The notes beneath the pieces are model-generated. The model was not told the DNA's origin and ran no database searches. It saw only the letters and a list, made by a program, of their open reading frames with translations. This document shows, in pieces, positions 52,018-62,871 of a stretch of DNA of 64,000 bases (the stretch's first letter is position 1; each line of letters opens with the position of its first letter). Position numbers and translations under genes: made by a program. Source of the DNA: Enterococcus sp. MMGLQ5-1 (lineage in GTDB: Bacteria; Bacillota; Bacilli; Lactobacillales; Streptococcaceae); contig NZ_JABJXU010000012.1 in the NCBI RefSeq assembly GCF_013155265.1, forward strand, positions 1-64,000, given 5' to 3'.

Positions 52018-52770
52018 ATGATTAATTCATTAGAGATACTTAAAAAGTTTAAGCCGAATCAAAAAATTAACTATGATTATGTTTTAAAAAAAATGATTGA
52101 TACTTGGCAAAAGGCGACTATTCGGCCCAAAATATTACTACACAGCTGTTGCGCACCATGCAGTACCTATACCTTAGAATATTTGACTCAATTTGCAGAT
52201 ATTACCATTTATTTCGCAAATTCCAATATCCATCCAAGAAGCGAATATCTTCGCCGCGAGACCGTTCAAAAGCAATTTATCAATGAATTTAATCAACAGA
52301 CCGCACAAAACGTCCAATTTATTGCTGCGCCCTATGAGCCACAAAAATTTGTAAGAATGGTTAAGGAACGTGGACTCGAATCAGCACCTGAGGGTGGTGC
52401 ACGCTGTCAAGCCTGCTTTCAAATGCGACTTGATTTAGTAGCTGAAAAGGCACAGGAGCTTGGTTATGACTATTTTGGTAGTGCCCTAACAATCTCACCC
52501 CATAAAAATAGCAAGGTAATCAACGAAGTAGGCATTGAGGTACAAGAATTTTATGATGTTAGCTATTTGCCAAGTGATTTTAAAAAGAATAATGGCTACC
52601 GTCGATCAATTGAAATGTGTGAGGCGTATCATATTTATCGGCAATGCTATTGCGGCTGTCTCTTCGCTGCGCAGCAAATGACGATTGATTTGAAGCAAAT
52701 TGCTAAGGAAGCTGACCTATTTAATCAGCAGCTGCTGCAAACCAACTCAGAATCAAATAATGCACGTTAA
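52018..52770 (+). CDS. queH: Epoxyqueuosine reductase QueH
   Basis: QueH reduces epoxyqueuosine in tRNA to queuosine, the last step of the pathway. 250 residues with the DUF208 cysteine pattern: HSCCAPCSTY near 42-51, GGARCQACF near 128, and CYCGC near 207, which bind an Fe-S cluster and metal. No other que gene is nearby. RBS AAGGGAAG. Divergent from the metal ATPase. Confidence 0.92.
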   Translation: MINSLEILKKFKPNQKINYDYVLKKMIDTWQKATIRPKILLHSCCAPCSTYTLEYLTQFADITIYFANSNIHPRSEYLRRETVQKQFINEFNQQTAQNVQFIAAPYEPQKFVRMVKERGLESAPEGGARCQACFQMRLDLVAEKAQELGYDYFGSALTISPHKNSKVINEVGIEVQEFYDVSYLPSDFKKNNGYRRSIEMCEAYHIYRQCYCGCLFAAQQMTIDLKQIAKEADLFNQQLLQTNSESNNAR

Positions 52771-52827
52771 GCTTATTTAAGGTGCCATTAGGAATACTAT
52801 GTTAATTTAACGATAAGATAATAAGAA

Positions 52828-53354
52828 GATGAGGCAAAAGACGTTTAACGACCTAAAAAAGAAGCTAAATTGCATCTTCAAAAAATCGTAAGCCAAGGTG
52901 CTTACTCTCCCAAATTAAAACTGTGACCTCTTTATTTGAACAGTTTTGAGAGAGAAAACCTGTCAAACAAGCTAATTTCACATTTATATATTCGGTCATA
53001 CTTTGCCTGAGCGGAAATGTACTTATTTGAAATTTTTAGGTAGTCTAGCTTCAACAGCTTAAAATGTTCGATACAAGAAAAAATAACTCGCGATAAAAAA
53101 ACATCGCTATAATTATTTTTTAACTTGTACTCACATTTCAGAGCAAGCCGTTTACGCTTTTTAGGCAAGCTAGCTTCAACGGCTTAAAATGTTCGATACA
53201 AGAAAAAATAACTCGCGATAAAAAAACATCGCTATAATTATTTTTTAACTTGTACTCACATTTCAGAGCAAGCCGTTTACGCTTTTTAGGCAAGCTAACC
53301 CGTAAATTACGAACATTATGAAAAGGGTTTAGGACTTTTGTCCCAACCCCTTTT
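52828..53354 (+). repeat. Modular intergenic repeat element, copy 4, with tandem duplication
   Basis: About 527 bases between queH and the PAP2 gene. The left end is degenerate (GATGAGGCAAAAGACG); the right end is the intact hairpin GTTTAGGAC / GTCCCAACCCC. The interior block with GTTCGATACAAG...AGCCGTTTACGC occurs twice as a direct repeat of period 125 (53044-53168 and 53169-53293) with a single difference seen. Same order of blocks as copy 1. No gene lies here. Confidence 0.87.
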
Positions 53355-53365
53355 CATGTTATAAT
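53338..53365 (+). promoter_or_regulatory. Candidate PAP2 gene promoter using the repeat end as -35
   Basis: TTGTCC (53338-53343), 16 bases, consensus TATAAT (53360-53365). The -35 is part of the right terminal repeat of the element; the -10 lies in flanking DNA. Confidence 0.5.
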
Positions 53366-53411
53366 ATTGGCATTTAATTTAATTCAATGCATCGCATTGT
53401 GAAAGGCATAT

Positions 53412-54062
53412 ATGAAAAATAAATCTACCTATCAATTAATTGGCAGCTTCTGTCTAGTGTTCTTTGTGATGTTGGGTTATCTCGTTAAATTTTATCCAGC
53501 GACACTCAACGGTGTAGACTCTACAATCCAAGCTGCGATTCGTTTTAATATTACCAATCAAGCAACAGTATTTTTTAAGGTGATCACCCAAATGGCAAGC
53601 CTACCCGCAATTATTTTACTGTGCTTAGTTTATATCATCTACCTATATCGAACTGATGAACGAAGTGCGGCAATTTGGCTACTCACTGGGACGATTCTTA
53701 TTCCGGCCATCTTAGTGCCTTTATTTAAGCTTGTTTATAATCGAGAACGACCATTGCTAGAGCATTTAGTTAATGAAAGCTCCAATAGCTTCCCAAGCGG
53801 TCATAGTGCAACTGCGATTGTTTTTTTTGGAAGTATCGCCTTGATTTCTTGGCAAATTCTAAAAAACCGCACGCTTAAAATTACAATATCAATAATAGCT
53901 GCTCTAATCATTATTTTAGTCGGCGTTTCAAGAATTTATCTTGGTGTCCATTACCCGAGCGATGTGTTAGCTGGCTTTTTACTTGGTGGTGCCTGGCTTA
54001 ATTTTAGCTACCCAATCTTCATAAAAAAACGCGTACAAAGTATTTTTAAACGAGTCAAATAG
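53412..54062 (+). CDS. PAP2-family membrane phosphatase
   Basis: 216 residues with about six helices. The three phosphatase motifs are present: KLVYNRERP, SFPSGHSAT and SRIYLGVHYPSDV. Probably an undecaprenyl-diphosphate or phosphatidylglycerophosphate phosphatase acting at the outer membrane face. RBS AAAGG. Confidence 0.92.
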   Translation: MKNKSTYQLIGSFCLVFFVMLGYLVKFYPATLNGVDSTIQAAIRFNITNQATVFFKVITQMASLPAIILLCLVYIIYLYRTDERSAAIWLLTGTILIPAILVPLFKLVYNRERPLLEHLVNESSNSFPSGHSATAIVFFGSIALISWQILKNRTLKITISIIAALIIILVGVSRIYLGVHYPSDVLAGFLLGGAWLNFSYPIFIKKRVQSIFKRVK

Positions 54063-54100
54063 CAGCTCTTCAAGCAAGCTATTATAAAAGGAGGCTTCTT

Positions 54101-55060
54101 GTGAATCAAAAGCGTTACACAACATGGAATGAGCATTTAAGAAATTTATTTGATTCTAAAATTTTCAAGGTTCCAATCGATGGTGGCTTCGACTGTCCGA
54201 ATCGTGATGGCACAGTTGCAAAAGGCGGTTGTACCTTCTGTTCTGTTTCGGGTAGTGGCGACTTTATCGTTGCACCACATGATCCATTGCCAATGCAGTT
54301 TCAAAAAGAAGTAGATTTTATGCACCGTAAATGGCCTAATGTTAATCAGTATATTGTCTATTTTCAAAATTATACTAATACCCATGCACCAGTCGCCGAG
54401 CTTAGAGAGAAATTTGAGCAGGTCATCCAGCTCCCCGGTGTAGTTGGCATTAATATTGCTACTCGACCAGACTGCTTACCACCAGAAACGATTGAATACT
54501 TAGCTGAAATCAACCAACGAATTCACTTATGGATTGAGCTTGGCTTACAAACAACCTATGAAGCAACTAGCCACTTGATTAATCGTGCTCATGACTATCA
54601 AACCTATCTAGATGCTGTTACTGATCTTAGACAGCACGACATTAAGGTTGTAACACATTTAATCAACGGCTTACCCGAAGAAACTGCCGAAATGATGCTT
54701 GAAAATGTGAAACGTGTCATTTGTGATTCAGATATTCAAGGCATTAAACTCCATCTGCTCCATCTAATGACCAATACGAAGATGCAGCGTGACTATCACC
54801 AAGGGAAATTAAAATTTCTATCAAAGGACGAATATGTTCAAATTATCTGTGACCAGCTTGAGCTAATTCCTAAGGAAATTGTTATCCATCGGTTAACTGG
54901 TGATGCACCTCGCGAGACAATTATTGGTCCAATGTGGAGTCTAAAAAAATGGGAGGTTTTAAATGCAATTGATCGTGAGCTTGAACAACGTAGTAGCTAT
55001 CAAGGCAAGTATAATATTAGAGATAGAAAGCTGGTAGATCGTCATGCAACGTCCGCTTAA
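54101..55060 (+). CDS. TIGR01212-family radical SAM protein (YtqA-like)
   Basis: 319 residues. The [4Fe-4S] cysteines appear in CPNRDGTVAKGGCTFC (near 28-43), where the last three-residue spacing is CxxC. The HSxIQGIKLHLLH-type segment is near 210-220. Its paired occurrence with the overlapping methyltransferase gene is conserved in Firmicutes; function in RNA modification is suspected. GTG start with AAAAGGAGG upstream. Confidence 0.9.
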   Translation: MNQKRYTTWNEHLRNLFDSKIFKVPIDGGFDCPNRDGTVAKGGCTFCSVSGSGDFIVAPHDPLPMQFQKEVDFMHRKWPNVNQYIVYFQNYTNTHAPVAELREKFEQVIQLPGVVGINIATRPDCLPPETIEYLAEINQRIHLWIELGLQTTYEATSHLINRAHDYQTYLDAVTDLRQHDIKVVTHLINGLPEETAEMMLENVKRVICDSDIQGIKLHLLHLMTNTKMQRDYHQGKLKFLSKDEYVQIICDQLELIPKEIVIHRLTGDAPRETIIGPMWSLKKWEVLNAIDRELEQRSSYQGKYNIRDRKLVDRHATSA

Positions 55061-55586
55061 TCAAGGTCATCTCTGGTTAAAAGAGGTGATTAAAGCTGGT
55101 GATTCGGTAATTGATGCCACAATGGGAAATGGTAATGATACCTGCTTTTTAGCTAAATTAGGTGCTGCTGTTACGGCATTTGATATCCAAGAAGTCGCGC
55201 TTATCAAAACTAAGCAGCGGCTTGAGGAGGCCAACCTTTCAGCTAACTTAATTTTGGATGGCCATCAAAATATTTATAAATATATTCAAAGGCCAATCAA
55301 AGCTGCCATTTTTAATCTCGGCTATCTACCAAGCTCGGATAAATCAATTATCACGCTCGCTGAAACAACGATTAGTGCACTTAAACAATGTCTGTCTTTA
55401 CTTGAGGTCAATGGCCGCATAGCAATCATGATTTATTACGGTCACGCTGGTGGCCAGAGCGAAAAAAATGCAGTTATCGAATTTGTCAGTCAGCTACCAC
55501 AGGAAAATTATCAGGTCTATCAGTATACAGCCCTTAATCAAATTAATCAGCCACCATTTTTAGTAATACTTGAAAAAAAGAAATAA
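55044..55586 (+). CDS. SAM-dependent methyltransferase (YtqB-like)
   Basis: 180-residue class I methyltransferase: motif I DATMGNGNDTCFLA (near 24-37), motif II FDIQ, and NLGYLP (near 92). YtqB/MnmM proteins methylate wobble uridine derivatives of tRNA. It overlaps the radical SAM gene by 17 bases, so the two are co-expressed. Confidence 0.9.
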   Translation: MQRPLNQGHLWLKEVIKAGDSVIDATMGNGNDTCFLAKLGAAVTAFDIQEVALIKTKQRLEEANLSANLILDGHQNIYKYIQRPIKAAIFNLGYLPSSDKSIITLAETTISALKQCLSLLEVNGRIAIMIYYGHAGGQSEKNAVIEFVSQLPQENYQVYQYTALNQINQPPFLVILEKKK

Positions 55587-55599
55587 ACAAAGTAATTAA

Positions 55600-55637
55600 A
55601 AAAAGTGATTTAAGTTTCCCTACCTAAATCACTTTTT
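55600..55637. terminator. Bidirectional terminator
   Basis: A 13-bp perfect stem AAAAAGTGATTTA (55600-55612) with 55625-55637, and T tracts both ways, between the convergent methyltransferase and ABC-F genes. Confidence 0.9.
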
Positions 55638-55655
55638 ATTTATAATCATTTGCGA

Positions 55656-57167
55656 TTATATATCATTTATTTTATTTAATTGAATGACTTGATTCGCAAT
55701 TTTTTCAATAAACACCATATCATGTTCTACGAAAATCATTGGTGGCAGTTTGTTCAAGATTAATTGCTCAAGCTGTCGATAATTAAATACATCTAAATAG
55801 TTCAAGGGCTCATCCCAAACATAAAGATTTGCAGGCACTGTCAATGCTCTCGCTAATTCAATCTTCTTACGCTGTCCCATACTCATCGTTTCAATGCGCT
55901 GTTCAAAAACCGCTCTCTCCATACCCAGCTTTTTTAGCTGATTTAAAAATAGCGAATAATCTAAGTGATTAGCCCTTGCAAATTCTTTCAAATTCCCCTT
56001 ATTATTTTCAAAATTCTGACTGATATATGAAATTTTTAAGCCAGAGGCAATTGAAACACAACCTGCTGCCTCACCTTTAAATTCATTCATCAAATATTTT
56101 AAAACACTGCTTTTCCCTGAACCGTTGATCCCTGTCAAAGCTAATCTTGAGAAGTTAGTTAGCTCAAAGCTAGTCGGTTGAAATAATAAATCATTTTGAT
56201 CTTTATTAAATTGCAACGAAAAATTCTCTGCTTTAATCAAAACAGAATGTCTTGACTGCTGATAATTGATTGATAATTCATCAATTGTTTCAAGGTTTTT
56301 TAAAAGCCTACTCTTGGTTTCGATTTCATCATTCATACGTCTTTCAAGATTTTTAGCTTTTTTCATCACGCGAGCGCTTCTAGCACCAATAAAACCGGTA
56401 TCATTAATGCTACCACTTCCCTTGATTTTGGCATGACCATATTTATCACCCTCTCGGTGCTTTGACCAGCTACTTTTTTCTTTTGCCGTTTTTTGCAAAC
56501 GATCAATTTCATTTTTCAACCGTTCATTTTGATTGATTTCAAATTGATCCCTCAGTGCTTTTTCCTGCTCATATACCTCAAAGGCGCCCTGATATAAGAC
56601 TAAATCTGTTTTTTCAATCGCAATAATATGGTCTGTCACTTCATTTAAAAAGGCACGGTCATGGCTTACCACAATATAACCCGACTTACTATTTAAATAC
56701 TGTGCCACAACTTGACGACCAGTCATATCTAAATGATTGGTTGGCTCATCAATTAAAGGCAATTTATCATCTGCTAAAAATAACAATGCTAACAGTAATT
56801 TTGTCTGTTCTCCTCCCGAAAGCTGTTGGTATGGTCGCCATAAGATATCTGGGTTCACCTGGAGTAAACGTAATTCTCTTTCAAGCTGCCATTGTTCAAA
56901 ATCAGCAATCGTTTCAGCCACCTGATAAGCTAGAAGTTCCGGACTCGTGACCGTTTGGGGAAAATAAACAAAATCAAAGGGCGCAAATACCTTACCAGAA
57001 TACTCTAGCTGATTCAAAATAATTTTTAATAAGGTTGTTTTCCCACGTCCATTTCGCCCAACCAAGCCAAGCTGCCAGCTCTCATCGATAACTAACGAAA
57101 CATTATTAAAGATTGCAGTTTGCCCCGGATAAGCAAATGATAATTTTTCAAATTCAATTTTTGACAT
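55656..57167 (-). CDS. ABC-F ribosomal protection protein, Lsa-like
   Basis: 503 residues with two ATPase domains and no membrane segment. Domain 1: Walker A GRNGRGKTT, signature LSGGEQTKL, IDEPTNHLD. Domain 2: GINGSGKSS, MSMGQRKKIE, WDEPLNYLD. The interdomain linker (about 200-290) contains SSWSKHREGDKYG and FIGARSARVMKKAK, features of the Lsa branch that displaces lincosamide, streptogramin A and pleuromutilin antibiotics. Resistance itself is not shown. The second Walker B has Asn-Tyr where NHLD is usual. ATG at 57167 after GGAGG. A leader ORF lies upstream. Confidence 0.88.
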   Translation of the reverse strand: MSKIEFEKLSFAYPGQTAIFNNVSLVIDESWQLGLVGRNGRGKTTLLKIILNQLEYSGKVFAPFDFVYFPQTVTSPELLAYQVAETIADFEQWQLERELRLLQVNPDILWRPYQQLSGGEQTKLLLALLFLADDKLPLIDEPTNHLDMTGRQVVAQYLNSKSGYIVVSHDRAFLNEVTDHIIAIEKTDLVLYQGAFEVYEQEKALRDQFEINQNERLKNEIDRLQKTAKEKSSWSKHREGDKYGHAKIKGSGSINDTGFIGARSARVMKKAKNLERRMNDEIETKSRLLKNLETIDELSINYQQSRHSVLIKAENFSLQFNKDQNDLLFQPTSFELTNFSRLALTGINGSGKSSVLKYLMNEFKGEAAGCVSIASGLKISYISQNFENNKGNLKEFARANHLDYSLFLNQLKKLGMERAVFEQRIETMSMGQRKKIELARALTVPANLYVWDEPLNYLDVFNYRQLEQLILNKLPPMIFVEHDMVFIEKIANQVIQLNKINDI

Positions 57168-57216
57168 AAAAAACCTCCAAAATCCACTAATGACTAGACT
57201 TTGGAGATTCAATTTT

Positions 57217-57345
57217 TTATACAAAAAATAGGCCAACAAAAAAGGTGCCTAGCAATACATAAAAAAGCGCAAAAAATCCAAAATCAGTCATATTTTTTAT
57301 TAAAAAAACATTTATTTGATTTTGAAATTTTTCAATGCGCTTCAC
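57217..57345 (-). CDS. Possible 42-residue leader or membrane peptide upstream of the ABC-F gene
   Basis: A GTG-started ORF with a polar N-terminus (MKRIEKFQNQINVF) and a Phe/Leu/Val-rich hydrophobic C-terminal half. A weak AAAGAA precedes the GTG. The stop is 50 bases before the ABC-F start. Near the ORF's 3' end TAGGC/GCCTA form a short stem followed by six T, a possible attenuator. Leader-peptide attenuation is known for other ABC-F resistance genes; whether this ORF works so is inference. Confidence 0.45.
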   Translation of the reverse strand: MKRIEKFQNQINVFLIKNMTDFGFFALFYVLLGTFFVGLFFV

Positions 57346-57368
57346 TTCTTTCTATCCAAGATAAGCTT

Positions 57369-57397
57369 ACAATACAATCATTTAATCAAAAGGTCAA
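57369..57397 (-). promoter_or_regulatory. ABC-F gene promoter
   Basis: Minus strand TTGACC (57392-57397), 17 bases, TATTGT (57369-57374); transcription would begin about 15-20 bases before the 42-codon ORF and 195 before the ABC-F start. Confidence 0.65.
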
Positions 57398-57559
57398 GTC
57401 TTTATTTTTCATCAATATTTAAAAGACAATAATAAATAAAATTTTAGTAATTTATTCGTGAATCGGGTCTTGCTTTATGATATAATTTTCATTGTATATT
57501 AACGAACATATTAATTATTCATTATATTAAATACTTTACAACAAGACAGGGGAATTCAG

Positions 57560-59287
57560 ATGCCTAGAAGCTTAATATGGGTTATTGTTATCTTATTAAT
57601 TATCATCGTTGCATTTTATATCGTTAGCTTGATTTTCAAAAAGAAGAGTCAGGATCGGTTGGACGCTTTAGAAGAACGTAAAAACACACTTTTTGAACTA
57701 CCAGTTTCAGATGAAATCGAGCGAGTGAAGCAGATGCATCTAGTAGGTGAAAGTCAAAATACCTTCCGAGAGTGGAATCAAAAATGGACCGATATTTTAA
57801 ACAACTCACTAGCAGATTTAGAATCACACATTTTTGAAGCAGAAAATTTAAATGAAACGCTTCGTTTTATCAAGGCTGGTCATATTATTGATACTGCAGA
57901 AAGCCAAATTGAGCTGATGGAAACCGATGTCCAATCCATTCGCAACGGCTTGAAAAATCTACGTGAAACCGAAGAAAAAAATTCAATTGCTGTTCAAGAG
58001 GCACTTGATGTCTATGAGGAATTAAGCAAGACCATTAAAGAGAGTAAATCGAAATTTGGTAATACTGTTTCCGAATTGGAAAAACGACTTTATAATATTG
58101 AGATTGAATTTACTCAATTTGTTGCCTTAAACACCTCTGGTGATCCAATTGAAGCAACTAAGGTCTTAAAAAAGGCGGAAGAGGACACCTATGATTTAAA
58201 ATCGGCTGCAGACCGCATTCCACCAATCATTGAAGAGTTAAATGAAACATTCCCTGCGCAAATTGATGAACTCGAAAAAGGGTATCAAAAGCTAATCGAT
58301 CAAAAATACGTCTTTTCAGAAAAAAATATTGAAGCACAAATATCAGAAATTAAAGGTAAAATTACTTCTGCTATTTCTGATATCGAGCGTTTTGAAATTG
58401 ATGAAACTGAAAATAATAATGAAAATATCCAAAATGCAATAGACAGTCTTTATGATATTTTTGAAAATGAAATTGATGCCAAAGTATTTGTTACTAAAAA
58501 CATTAAAACCATTAAAGATTATATCAATCATGCAAAAGAAAATAATAAAAAGCTGTTAATCGAAATTGATCATGTTTCGCAAAGCTACGCACTCAATCAT
58601 AATGAACTTGGACGTGCTCGAAGCTACCAAAATGAAATTGAAGAAATTGAGCGTCAAACTAACGAGCTAATTCCTAAAATCGAAAACAATGAGAAGGTAT
58701 ATACCGAAGCAAAAAATTTCTTAGATGAATCATTTAGAGTGTTAGCAGATATTGAAAAAGAGCAAGTAACAATTTCAAACACTTTGGATACTTTACGTCA
58801 AGATGAAAAGATTGCCTTACAAAAAATTGATGATTTTGAGCTTGAGCTTAGAGCAATTAAACGTCATGTTGAAAAGCAACGCTTACCCGGTCTACCTCAA
58901 GAGTACACTGACTTCTTCTTTACCACAACTGAACAGGTCGAAGGTCTAATTGATGACTTAAACAAGGTTCGTATCAATATCGAAGAAATCAATCAAAAAA
59001 TTAAAGCCTGTGGTGAAGAAATTAACCTACTCGGCAATCGTACTGAAGAACTGATTGATGCTGCTGGCTTGGCGGAACAATTGATGCAATATGCCAATCG
59101 CTGGCGCCATAACACGCCAATCATTACTCAGGCCTTTAATCGTTCATATCAGTTATTTGCTCAAGAATATGCTTATAAAGCATCGCTTGATGAAATTGGT
59201 TCTGCTTTGGAAAAAATTGAACCTGGTTCTTTTAAACGAATTGAACAGTATTACTTTAAAAATAAAGATAGCTTATTTGAAAATTAA
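57560..59287 (+). CDS. ezrA: Septation ring formation regulator EzrA
   Basis: 575 residues: one N-terminal membrane helix (about 5-25) followed by a long alpha-helical, spectrin-like coiled-coil cytosolic region. EzrA binds FtsZ and coordinates division and peptidoglycan synthesis at the septum. Start ATG follows AGGGG. Single-gene unit with its own terminator. Confidence 0.95.
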   Translation: MPRSLIWVIVILLIIIVAFYIVSLIFKKKSQDRLDALEERKNTLFELPVSDEIERVKQMHLVGESQNTFREWNQKWTDILNNSLADLESHIFEAENLNETLRFIKAGHIIDTAESQIELMETDVQSIRNGLKNLRETEEKNSIAVQEALDVYEELSKTIKESKSKFGNTVSELEKRLYNIEIEFTQFVALNTSGDPIEATKVLKKAEEDTYDLKSAADRIPPIIEELNETFPAQIDELEKGYQKLIDQKYVFSEKNIEAQISEIKGKITSAISDIERFEIDETENNNENIQNAIDSLYDIFENEIDAKVFVTKNIKTIKDYINHAKENNKKLLIEIDHVSQSYALNHNELGRARSYQNEIEEIERQTNELIPKIENNEKVYTEAKNFLDESFRVLADIEKEQVTISNTLDTLRQDEKIALQKIDDFELELRAIKRHVEKQRLPGLPQEYTDFFFTTTEQVEGLIDDLNKVRINIEEINQKIKACGEEINLLGNRTEELIDAAGLAEQLMQYANRWRHNTPIITQAFNRSYQLFAQEYAYKASLDEIGSALEKIEPGSFKRIEQYYFKNKDSLFEN

Positions 59288-59327
59288 AAAAAATACGTTT
59301 CGGCTCAAAGTCGAGACGTATTTTTTT
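59286..59327 (+). terminator. ezrA terminator
   Basis: A stem TACGTTTCGGCT / AGTCGAGACGTA with two wobble pairs and flanking A/T runs, directly at the ezrA stop. Confidence 0.88.
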
Positions 59328-59413
59328 AGTCTATCGACGAATGAAAAAGCCTAGAAGTTCTAGATTAAACTTCTAAGCTTATTAATTATCAATCATCAAT
59401 AATTAATTATTAA

Positions 59414-61090
<1,677 letters not shown>

Positions 61091-61091
<1 letters not shown>

Positions 61092-61960
61092 TATACCTCA
61101 CCAATCAAGCGTAGTAGATATTGTCCATATTCATTCTTTTTCAAAGGCTGCGCTAATTCTTTCACCTGCGCCTTTGAAATATAGCCCATCCGGTAAGCAA
61201 TTTCCTCTAAATTAGCAACCTGCATATTTTGCATTCTTTGGACTGTTTCAATATATTGAGCTGCTTCAAGCAGGCTTTCATGTGTACCTGTATCAAGCCA
61301 AGCGAAGCCTCTTCCCATCAATTCAACAGATAAATCGCCACGCTCCAAATAAGCCTTGTTGACATCCGTGATCTCTAATTCGCCACGAGGTGAAGGCTGA
61401 ATATTTTTTGCAATTTCAACGACATCATTATCATAGAAATAAAGACCAGTCACAGCATAATTTGATTTTGGTTGTGCTGGTTTTTCCTCAATTGACACTG
61501 CAGTCATCTTATCATCAAACTCTACCACACCAAAGCGCTCTGGATCAGGCACATGATAACCGAATACCGTTGCACCCTTTTCTCTTGCAGCAGCAGTCTG
61601 TAGCATTTTAGACAAGCCCGGACCATGATAAATATTATCACCTAAGACAAGTGCCACCGAATCCTCACCAATGAAATCCTCACCAATAATAAAAGCTTGG
61701 GCTAAGCCATCTGGACTTGGCTGAACAGCATATTGTAAATTGATACCAAATTCTGAGCCGTCCTGTAGTAATTCTTTAAATCTTGGTGTATCTTGTGGGG
61801 TTGAAATAATTAATATATCCTTAATACCAGCTAACATCAAAGTAGACAATGGGTAATAAATCATTGGTTTATCATAAACCGGCATTAATTGCTTACTTAC
61901 TGCACGGGTTACTGGGTATAAACGAGTACCACTACCACCCGCTAAGATAATTCCTTTCAT
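61091..61960 (-). CDS. rmlA: Glucose-1-phosphate thymidylyltransferase
   Basis: 289 residues. The nucleotidyltransferase motif [11 protein letters not shown] (near 8-18), K in [13 protein letters not shown], and VLGDNIYHG are typical of RmlA. It uses glucose-1-phosphate, the product of the Pgm encoded at 8105. First gene of rmlACB; GGAGG upstream of the ATG. Confidence 0.95.
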
Positions 61961-61990
61961 AATTGACCTCCATTATAGATTTCCTTGTTA

Positions 61991-62019
61991 ATTATCGCTT
62001 AAAATCACAATACCGTCAA
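61991..62019 (-). promoter_or_regulatory. rmlA promoter
   Basis: Minus strand TTGACG (62014-62019), 17 bases, GATAAT (61991-61996), about 30 bases from the rmlA start codon. Confidence 0.72.
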
Positions 62020-62159
62020 CTCTCTTTAGACTTTGTTACTATTTCTTAAGATTGTTGACATTCCTCCTATGATTGATTTACAAAACGATTGAGAGATGAT
62101 AATTTTTAATAGATAAGGTAAAATTCAGATAGCAGTTCATTAAATCAAGAAGGTGCTTT

Positions 62160-62855
62160 ATGTTTATTAATTTAAAAGATAACACTAAAATTTATCTCGA
62201 AATTTCCGGCGAAGGCTTTCCGCTAATCTTATTGCACGGCAATGCACAATCTAATACTTATTTTAAAAAACAGATTGAAGCCTTTCAAGAAAGCTATCAG
62301 GTCATCCGAATAGATTTTAGAGGGCACGGTAAAAGTACAAATCGGGGTAATCAATTTAGCTTAAAAAAATTTTCGGAGGATCTTAAAGAAATCGTAGATA
62401 CCTTAAAAATTAAACGCTTTGATTTGCTAGGCTTTAGTGATGGTGCAAATGTTGCAATGTACTTTGCCGTCAATCATCCGCAAATGGTCAACTCATTAGT
62501 GCTCAATTCAGGTAATATCTCTATTAATGGTTTATTTTGGGTTTCAAAAGCTGCGACCGAAATATCGATTTTACTTGCTTATCTGTGTTTTTGGCAACCA
62601 GAATTACCTAAAATTAGAAAATTGATGCGTGAAAGCTTAACGATTTCCTTCGCTGATTTAGAACGAATAACAGCTAAAACATTAGTTTTAATCGGTCAAT
62701 TTGACATTATTAAGCGGCAGCATTCGCAAAAAATTGCAAATTCAATTCCAAATGCGATACTTAAGGTTGTGCCTTGGGCACTCCATGATATTGCTTATTT
62801 ACAGCCGCAAAAATTTAATCGTATCGTACTTAAGTTTTTAAAAGCATCTGTTTAG
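62160..62855 (+). CDS. Alpha/beta hydrolase
   Basis: 231 residues. Nucleophile Ser in LGFSDGAN (G-x-S-x-G, near 96), oxyanion loop LHGNAQSN, acid Asp in GQFDIIK, catalytic His in PWALHD near the end. Substrate unknown. It sits 16 bases upstream of mprF and is probably co-transcribed, hinting at an envelope-lipid role (context only). Confidence 0.88.
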   Translation: MFINLKDNTKIYLEISGEGFPLILLHGNAQSNTYFKKQIEAFQESYQVIRIDFRGHGKSTNRGNQFSLKKFSEDLKEIVDTLKIKRFDLLGFSDGANVAMYFAVNHPQMVNSLVLNSGNISINGLFWVSKAATEISILLAYLCFWQPELPKIRKLMRESLTISFADLERITAKTLVLIGQFDIIKRQHSQKIANSIPNAILKVVPWALHDIAYLQPQKFNRIVLKFLKASV

Positions 62856-62871
62856 AGTTAAAGGAGTAGAA

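Noticed and set aside
52932-53168. 78-codon minus-strand ORF
   Set aside because: Entirely within the repeat element and its tandem duplication; low complexity and no RBS.
19456-53354. Insertion sequences
   Set aside because: The repeat elements contain no transposase frame or remnants of one.
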